Shown here: in pieces, positions 56,281-64,000 of the stretch
Layout of the letters: each line of letters begins with the position of its first letter
Numbering within the stretch: position 1 is the first letter of the stretch
Assembly (NCBI GenBank): GCA_027475525.1
Contig: JAMWFC010000029.1
Coordinates: 310,001 to 374,000, forward strand
Reading direction: 5' to 3'
DNA: 64,000 nt
Origin: Macrolepiota albuminosa
Taxonomy: Eukaryota; Basidiomycota; Agaricomycetes; Agaricales; Agaricaceae
Program-made: the position numbers and the translations under genes
Notes under the pieces: model-generated
Database searches by the model: none
Told to the model about the DNA's origin: nothing
Seen by the model: the letters and a program-made list of their open reading frames with translations, nothing else

Positions 56281-58819
56281 GGCTGATTGAATATGCTGTC
56301 CAAAGTTGTGGGACCGCTCTGGTCTCGAGTGGTAAGAAAACGTGGTGATTACAGAAGTCGCTAACCATGCTCAATCTTTGTATTCTTCAAAGGATATTCC
56401 AATGGCGTGATTGGAAGTGGTAAGTCCTTTTTGCTGATTGAGAGTATGTAAACACTGATTAACTTGAAAAGTCAACACCCGTTCGTATTCTATCAGAACT
56501 TTCACGACTCAAGTAACGTTTCAACAGTTCTAACCCGGATCTATGGATCGGACGTTTTGACCGATAACAACTACAGCACGGTCGTAAGCAGTATCAGTTT
56601 TGCGGGATTCGTGGTCGGCATGCTGTTATTCGGTAATGCGCCCGTTACTTCGTCGAAAGCTTCCTTGAATTAAGTACGAGTTCCTCCTTAGGCTTTCTGT
56701 CTGACAAAATTGGAAGGAAATTTGGAATGGTGCACATGCTTCACAAACTCAGCGGCATTGACATCAGCCAACCGTTTTCTAGATGACTTCTAGTGCAATT
56801 ATCGTTATCTTCTCTGGTTTATCTGCTGCTTCCTCGGGTGCAAACGGCAGCGTGAAAGGGCTTCTAAACATGTTAACCGTCATGCGGTCAGTTTCACAAT
56901 CAATGTCAACCACGTACTTCTCACTTTGAATCTAGTTTCTTTCTCGGTATCGGTCTAGGTGCTGAATATCCCTCTGGATCAGTTTCTGCTTCAGAGCAGT
57001 CTGAGGAGAAGACAATAGCGAAGAATGCCAGGCACCGTTGGTTTGCTCTAGCTACAGGTAAAGTTTTACGTCTCCCATGTCAATCCTTGTCACACATTCT
57101 CATTTCCGTGGGACTTGACAGATACCGCGATAGACACGGGTTTTGTGATTTCTGCCTTCGTTCCCCTTGTCTTCTTCTGGATGTCAGGGTTTATTCTCAC
57201 TGTCAATATTCCTGGGCTCACGATCTTGTGTTTCATCCTCATAGTTTTGGAAATAACCATCTTCGGGCTGTTTGGCGCATGTCCCTGGGCTTCGGCATGA
57301 TACCTGCATTGGCAGTGTTCCTCTGGCGTCTTAAAATGGACGAGCCGCTGCGATACAAGAAAGATTCCATGAAGCATACAAAGATTCCGTACCTTCTAGT
57401 TATTAGACGCTATTGGGATCGTTTAGCTGCTATATCCTTCGTATGGTGTGTTTTATATTGTATTATGGAGTTCTGTGGGTTTCTAAACGTTGGTACAGGT
57501 TCTTGTATGATCTGATCTCGTACGTCTATTCAATCTCTTGAAGGCTGACAGAATTGAAATAATCATGCCAGGTTCCCGGTGAGTCAAGACAATCTCTCAG
57601 CTTGTCATGCATTTCATCGTTTACTCATAGTTTGTCATCTATTCATCGATCATCGTGAACAAGTGGGTCATAACGTTGACATTCCTCCGGTGCTTGACCT
57701 CTGTTTAGTATCACAGGCGGATCGGAGGACCTGGCTGTGGTATTTGGCTGGAATGTTGTTATCAAGTGCGCTTTCTCCCCGCTGTCTTGAGTGTCGACTT
57801 ACCTTTAGTATCTAGTTTGTTTTATCTGCCAGGTCTTTGCTGTATACTCTTGTCCTCGGACAGTGCTGATTGTGCGACAGGATCGATATTGGGTGCTTTT
57901 GTCGTTGATTATCTTGGGCCGAAGAATACTTTAGTGGGTGCATGTCTATTGTGAGGCTCATTGAAGAAGCTGAATTGAAATTAGATGACTGGTCTTGTAC
58001 TTCAAGCAGTAATAGGTTTCATAATGAGCGGATTATACGAACAGTAAGTTCAAATGTCATATTAAAAACTACAAAGGAAATATTGACGAGTTTACAGTCT
58101 CACTAAACACGTTGCCGCCTTTGCTGTAAGAGATTTCATCAACGTCTGTAAATGCTGCTCAGGAGACCATGAAATAGGTTCTTTATGGTATATTTTTGAG
58201 TTTCGGAGAGTTTGGACCAGGGGATTGTTTGGGTATACTTGCAAGCAAGGCATGTCCGACCGCTGTTAGAGGACATTACTATGGCGTTGCCGCTGCGATT
58301 GGCAAAGTTGGAGCCTTTGTTGGCACCTGGAGTACGTCCCCCGTTGTCGCTTCTACGAATCGAAATAAAGCTTGTTATAGTGTTCCCTCCCATAGTTAAA
58401 GGTTTGCCTTGTTTAGATTTCACAGAGGTCTTCTACGATGTCTGATGTTTCCAGCGTTTGGTGGCTCAACTACTTCAAGAGGCAACACTGGTCCATTTTG
58501 GATTGGAAGTGGTGAGTTCGGATGATTATATCATATACATGACGGCGCTCATGTACCTATGTGATTCAGGCGTCGCTCTTTTGAGCGCTCTTGTGACATT
58601 GTTCTTCATTAAGCCATTGTCTCCCGAAGGTATAGAGCGAGAAGACCAAGAGGCACGTTTGTCTCCCGTATGTTATTATAATCATCCTGACTCCTACTAT
58701 AGTTCCGAGATTACCTTGAGGAACACGGATATGACACGAGCAGGATGGGGATGCCTGAATATGCTGCTGACATCACAGTCGAGGATAAGGGAGTCGATAA
58801 GACATTAGATAACGCTTGA
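56281..58819 (+). CDS. Git1-like MFS permease (glycerophosphodiester/phosphate transporter family)
   Basis: A major facilitator of the Git1 glycerophosphoinositol permease type. Reading through many short introns gives [39 protein letters not shown], the MFS loop [61 protein letters not shown] and [17 protein letters not shown]. It continues with [60 protein letters not shown] and [15 protein letters not shown]. The tail [16 protein letters not shown] ends at a TGA at 58,817-58,819. GAEYPSGS and GEFGPGD are hallmark words of the family. The start codon is unresolved: the first recognisable frame begins near 56,281 and needs an upstream exon. The last intron (about 58,655-58,701) does not join in phase with a GT donor, so a late frameshift or non-canonical site is possible. 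Family is sure, intactness is not. Confidence 0.82.
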
Positions 58820-59354
58820 TGATGCAGAGGCAGTGTGTCAGAACTCTGATCAGACTGATAGATCATGGGTTGTTATCTAGTCTATGCTTATCTATGCTGG
58901 TAGTCACGTCGTTATATAAAGTATCGACTCACCAATGTGTAATTATATATATGAGTGATTGTTGCAATGGAGTGTCTTATTTCATGGAATAAAGAAAAGA
59001 GAATAACGCAGACAATGAATGAGATTGAGGGTGGTCGCGGTGTGGCTTTTCAACACGGTCAGGCCTGATTGCAATATAATAGGATAAGGTGATATGGGTA
59101 CAAGCGATTCATGGAGATCAATGCTAGATAAGATCAACTCTAAATCTGTACTGTACTCACCCTCATTCAAAGACCACGCCCTTTCCGACGCTCGAACCTC
59201 GTGGCTGACAGGGCAACCAGCTTTGTGCTGTGGCGCGTACGTGAGATAAGAATTTCCGAAAACTCTGGACGGTCACACCGATGTCACACATCAAAATACG
59301 CCCCTCCTGCAACATGCAAGTGCCTGCATTTGGAGGGGCGCTAGCTGCTCAACC
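58820..59354. other. Intergenic spacer
   Basis: The 3' flank of the MFS gene and the upstream region of the phosphotransferase gene. Nothing else was recognised. Confidence 0.5.
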
Positions 59355-61193
59355 ATGCCGGCTGGATTCTCACATCTTCCACTCTCTGGGGTAACGAGGT
59401 TCTTCCTGCGTTCACTACACTTTTACTTCTTGAGCTCCGTAGCCAATCCCACCCGTTGGCAGTCACGTCGCACGTTCTCTATGATGGCGCATTCTCGTCG
59501 AGACCTTTTTGACTATACGTCAGGGCGGTGGATGTAAGTCCTATACATGTTGTCCTGTGAGGTCTATATCTAGCCCGTAGTTCTACATGTCCAGCATCAA
59601 CGATACCCTTCGCCATGCAGAACGTAGACGTGTATTCAACGTCGATGGGCTATGTCGACTTGCGGCCCAGTCTGTTGGTCGGAGTGCCGATGATGTCGCC
59701 GACCTGGAAAAACTCGCCGAGGGCGGGTTTAACCGTACTTTCCTCATCACCATGCGCGATGGCTTCCAAATGGTGGCGCGTGTCCCTTACCCGGTTACGA
59801 TTCCCAAGTACTTTGCTATCGCCAGTGAAGTGGCTACTATGTCCTTACTCCGTTCTTCTGGGCTGCCTATTCCTCAGGTATACGGATACTCCCCTGTGTC
59901 GGACAACGCTGCAGAGACCGAGTATATCTTTATGGAATTTATACAAGGCACCAAGTTAAGCGACATATGGTTTGAGCTAGGGGAAAGAGAAATTATCTCA
60001 GTCTTGCGGCAACTCGTAGAATACGAGTCGAAGATGATGTCGATGGCTTTCCCGGCGGGAGGAAGCCTGTACTATACAAAAGACCTGGTGAAGGTGGCCG
60101 GGAGGCCGGGCATCCCGCTTCAGGACGCGCGATTCTGCATCGGTCCAGATACAACAATAAATATGTGGTTTGGCCGGAGATCACAGCTCGACGTAGATCG
60201 AGGACCCTGTAGCTGCTCTGCCTTTTTCATTATTCCTTTAAACTAACTGTATCCGTAGACGAAAGTGCCGAAGCAGCCCTCGTAAAAGCAGCCGACAAGG
60301 AACTGACTTATCTGGAGCAGTTCGGTTGTCCGTTGCAGCCATTCCAGCGCGTGAGGCGGGAAGCTTACAAGTACCAGGAGCAGCTGCCGTCGGACCACGT
60401 CGAGAACCTGCACCGTTATCTCCTCATCGCGCCGTCAATTATCCCCAGGAACCTGGACAGTTTCTGTACCCGCCATCCTGATCTCCAGCCGAGCAATATC
60501 ATTGTCTCGAGGTCATCCGACTCCGATCTGCGCATTGTCAGCCTGTTGGACTGGCAACACACTCCGATCCTGCCCGCGTTTCTCCTTGTCGGTATACCTC
60601 ATTGCTTCCAGAACTACGATGATCTTGTCTCGCAATCTATGACGCGGCCTTTGCTGCCGGAGAATTTCCACGACTTGGACGAAACACAGCAAAGCTTTGA
60701 GAAGGAATTATATCGTCGGCGCCTCGTCCATTATCACTATGTCAAAATCACGGAAGAATGCAACGCGCTTCAATACCCAGCACTGATGGAACCCATGAAC
60801 GTGCTTCGCCGCCGCCTCTTCCAAGAAGCCAGTTCTACTTGGCAGGGAGAAACATTCGCGCTTAAGGTTGCGCTGATAGAGGCAACCGAGAACTGGGAGG
60901 CGCTTACAGGGGGAGGCGTGCCGTGTCCTATCAAGTTCGACGTTGAGGACGTACGTAAGACTATGGAGCTGGATGAAGAGCAGAGAACATCGGACGAGGC
61001 TTTGTACGGGCTCCGGGAAGCGATTGGCTATGCACAGGATGGCTGGACGTGCACCGAGGGCTATGAGGAGAAAATGGCACAAATCAAGCAACTGAAAAAA
61101 CGTGCATTGGAGCAGTGTGGGTCGGACGAGGAACGGGCTGAGATTGTGGGGCACTGGCCTATGGACGACATGGACGAAACAAAATACATGTGA
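59355..61193 (+). CDS. AIM9-like aminoglycoside-phosphotransferase-fold protein
   Basis: A kinase-like fold protein of the APH/choline kinase superfamily, resembling fungal Aim9. Exons 59355-59533, 59595-60208 and 60259-61193 total 1728 nt, or 575 aa. The first exon encodes a basic, hydrophobic N-terminus (MPAGFSHLPLSGVTRFFLRS) followed by RRDLFDYTSGRW. It may be a mitochondrial presequence, as in Aim9; a start at the internal MMAHSRRD is the alternative. The join RW|IINDTLRHAERRRVFNVDGL matches the family. The Gly-rich nucleotide loop is LAEGGFNRTFLI, and ARVPYP carries the likely Lys-equivalent strand. YIFMEFIQGTKLSDIW is the hinge. The catalytic loop is FCTRHPDLQPSNIIVS (HxDLxxxN), and LLDWQHT gives the metal-binding Asp. 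All key residues of the fold are present. The substrate is unknown. Such genes are heavily expanded in agaricomycetes. Confidence 0.9.
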
Positions 61194-64000
61194 TGAGCCG
61201 AGCTAGATATTCTGCCGTGTCGTATCTTGTCCGCTGTGTTTTACAATTTGTGATGTACAGAAAAGTAAAGGCCGTAATTAGGATTGGATCCACCTCAGTC
61301 AGTATATCCATGGCTGAAGTGTTCCGTGTGAATCAATGTTTTAACTATCACTGCTGGCAGCCAATGCTTTTTCCTTGGGAAACAGAGAGAAAGAAATATG
61401 TTATGCCATTTCTGATGCACACATTTCTCAAGGAAAAAGGCTTAAGACAATGGAAAGTGCCTTTTTCTAAAGTAAAAAGTGGACAAAGGAGTGGTATAAC
61501 ATATTCCCTATTGGCTTTTCCAGTTGAAAAGAGCTTGTGGAACTAGCAGTGTATACAGCTCACTTTTTTTCCTCATATTTGGCAGCTTTCAGTGACTAGG
61601 AAAGCTGGTTGGTATAGTACATGGGCATTAAAAGCAGGACATACAGGCTTTTACAACATTTATGGAAATTCTCTTTGAGAGAGTAAAACAGGGTTTTGAT
61701 CACAGTTACAGATGTTATACATCACTTCCAAGTACACACCTTTATTGAATGAATGGATTCGAATATTAGGCTAGGGAAATCATCAAAACTCTTCTATGTT
61801 AGACGATGGTGTCGCAACATATCGCAGAAATAATATATTTCCTAGTACGAACAATTTAATCAATATGACTCTGAAGTTCGAGATCAAGAGATGATTATAT
61901 ATAAGTACAATAACTGACGCACCTGAAGTTCGAGATCAAGAGATGATTCGAAATTCAGGTCACATACAGTATAAATAACTAAACAGTAGTGAAACATGTG
62001 TAAGTTTTGTAATATGTAACGTAAGATAATAAATTGGAAGAATTGAAACATATGGAACGACATACGCAATCATGACGCGTGTATGAAGTAGCTCTCCGCA
62101 GTCATATGTCACTTCTTTCGACAAATGGAGCGTATAAGACAGAATGGTTCTGGGAGGTTTGTAATGCCACTACTGAATTGTGGAATTTTTCAATAGAAGA
62201 AGCCTCATGTACAATAAATAGTGTCAATGAGGGGTAAACATACTGTATATGCCAAATTTAGTGTCTTAGACATCTATCAGGTTTTAAATTGCTCACAGAA
62301 ATATTCTGGTAGAGAATTACATAGAATGAATAACCATAATTATCAGCCGAAATTTGACTAAACTGAAGCCCAAACATCACTGTCTGACAAGGGGCATCTG
62401 CTTAGTATTAGATACCACTGTAAATGCACCATACCTGTAAAATGCAGTATATGACTCCAGATTCCAAGAGGAGTACTAAGATGTGCCATGCCCCAAATAG
62501 CTTTTGTTTCTGGATTTTATTGTCTCGCAAAAACTGCAGATGTTTGCTGGTTTTGTCTTTAATATACGTTCAAGTGTATGACCAAAATACTCACTATAAA
62601 GTCCACCCAATGAATGATGTCGCAACTGCATTAGTAAGGAGGGACAGCCCAAAAAATGCAGTCGAGACTGTTAGGCTGGTTGCTTGCTGTGGAGTACTAA
62701 TATTCCAGTAACTATCAAAATACATAGATACCAATCCGGCCACTTTGAAATATAGGATTGATCACATGGCACATTGAAATATGCGATTTTGTGACTTACG
62801 AAAGGAAAGGATGCACAGTACGGTTGAAATTACAGACGCCCATCGTTGCTTACCAAGAATAGACCATGCACGCCATATGATTACAGCATCATTAAGAGGG
62901 AGCTGTATTGGGCAGGGCGTTTTCTATCAGGAAGATCTCACCTTCCAACAAGCTCTTCGACGCACTGGTAACTTAGACATTACTTCCTTGATAAAAAATA
63001 TTGGGGTGAGGCTTTGAGAGCCAGAACAAGAGCCATCATCCATGGGAAAACCGCACTTGACATCCAGGATCAGGTCTACCAATTGCAGTGCAGGATACCC
63101 AAGTGTTGTCACAAGACTCAATGAGATAATTGTCAACGTTGCTTTGGAATGGAGTGATTTTGCTCGGCGTCTGAAGAATGACTGGTTTACTATGTCGCAG
63201 AGTACTTGTAGATAGACACTGCCACATACCTGATTATAGTATGGATTACTATGGCATATAGCGGAGTGAATATGCCTACCAAGGCAAAATCAGTTCCAGC
63301 AATGGAAGATGAAAAATTTACTAGTGACACAATGTGGAACGCAATCAGCAACGCACCTACACATAGAAAGGCAATTGGCAATTCCCAGATCACGATGCCT
63401 GTCCAATCTTGGCCTATTAACTGATATACTTTTCTTTCCCATTCGATCATTGTCGATCAGGAAAAGGTATGACGATTTCAGGGTTGATATTGAAAGTCGT
63501 CCCAGTGTAGCGCATGCATGACCTAGTATTTATACTCGACCATCAAAGGCTGTGGAATATCAAAGGCTATGGCTGATGATCATAATTTATCATTTTCGAT
63601 CTAGGTTCCGGACAGGAAGGTTGATTCCTCACGCAAAAAGAAATATGGGGCTGCTGTCATTTGAGGCAATTTAAATTGGAAATACCTAAACCGAAGACAA
63701 GGGTGCGACTCGGACATCAGTCCCGATACGATTACGGATTGCGATCAAGGTAATTACAATAAATACAACGATCATGTAAAACGCAAGCATTTCGGTGTCC
63801 ACGAGACCCATGAGTCGTGTTCTCATTTCGCAGCAATCATGCGCGTAAGTCTTTGATTCTCAGTTTACAATATGGACATGTTGCAATGATGGGTTGGGGG
63901 GTTGGGTTTAATTCGGGCATGAGGAACTTCGGTTCCCCCCGCCAAACTTATTGTGTATTTTCTCCAAGTCCTTTCAAACCCAGCCTTATTTCATCATTAT
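61194..64000. other. Intergenic and unclassified AT-rich repeat DNA
   Basis: From about 61,260 to 62,760 the sequence is AT-rich and poor in CG, like the transposon block. I find no reverse transcriptase, transposase or LTR termini. A 26-base direct repeat (CTGAAGTTCGAGATCAAGAG and six more bases) lies at 61,871 and 61,923. From 62,780 onward composition returns to host-like. A very weak minus-strand membrane-protein frame is listed separately. Confidence 0.45.
63190..63450 (-). CDS. Possible small membrane protein, or exon of one
   Basis: An 86-codon minus-strand frame starts MIEWERKVYQLIGQ. It contains two hydrophobic stretches (IVIWELPIAFLCVGALLIAF and FALVGIFTPLYAIVIHTII). A second minus-strand frame upstream (63,826-63,686) also encodes one hydrophobic helix (FYMIVVFIVITLIAI). 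They could be exons of one polytopic protein, but I could not find an in-phase join. No family is recognised. Confidence 0.25.
   Translation of the reverse strand: MIEWERKVYQLIGQDWTGIVIWELPIAFLCVGALLIAFHIVSLVNFSSSIAGTDFALVGIFTPLYAIVIHTIIRYVAVSIYKYSAT

Overview
The window is fungal nuclear DNA, most likely from an agaricomycete basidiomycete. Genes are split by many 45-70 nt GT-AG introns, and coding exons are moderately GC-rich. The protein families are typical of that class: large F-box-like proteins, a Git1-like MFS permease, a GMC oxidoreductase, an AIM9-like phosphotransferase, and Tf1/sushi-type chromoviruses. No rRNA, tRNA or CRISPR was found.

Left host region (1-22,560). It holds a poorly resolved Ser/Thr/Pro-rich multi-exon gene (654-2970), a ten-exon NRAMP metal transporter (3484-5682) and a small uncertain gene (6046-6484). 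Next comes a tandem pair of conserved hypothetical paralogues (6583-7285, 8228-8928), each spliced to 195 aa. A pogo-like MITE (9634-9802) lies in a long gene-poor stretch. An F-box-like gene (12265-14746, 767 aa) follows, and a 13-exon Pumilio/PUF gene lies on the minus strand (20468-17166, 788 aa).

Transposon block (about 22,580-43,030). CG is scarce here except in one young chromovirus. The layers can be ordered by target-site duplications. An old Ty3/gypsy relic (24,780-25,255, resuming at 41,460) received a solo LTR (25,256-25,918), which in turn received a 166-bp copia-type solo LTR. The same relic also received a Tad1/I-like LINE (25,939-41,459). The LINE was then hit by a Tc1/mariner element (28,263-30,150) and by a chromovirus (33,131-39,391). 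The chromovirus has the layout of a self-priming Tf1/sushi element. A separate LTR-in-LTR nest lies at 23,093-23,900.

Right host region (43,583-64,000). It holds a GMC oxidoreductase, a second F-box-like gene paralogous to the first (51184-53591, 749 aa), a Git1-like MFS permease (56281-58819), and an AIM9/APH-like phosphotransferase (59355-61193, 575 aa). The rest is intergenic or unclassified AT-rich repeat.

A caution runs through the window. Eight perfect tandem duplications have a period of exactly 77 bp and one has exactly 127 bp. They occur in host DNA and in every transposon type. These values match common de Bruijn k-mer sizes, so the duplications are probably assembly artefacts. Two of them break the integrase and chromodomain reading frame of an otherwise fairly intact retrotransposon.
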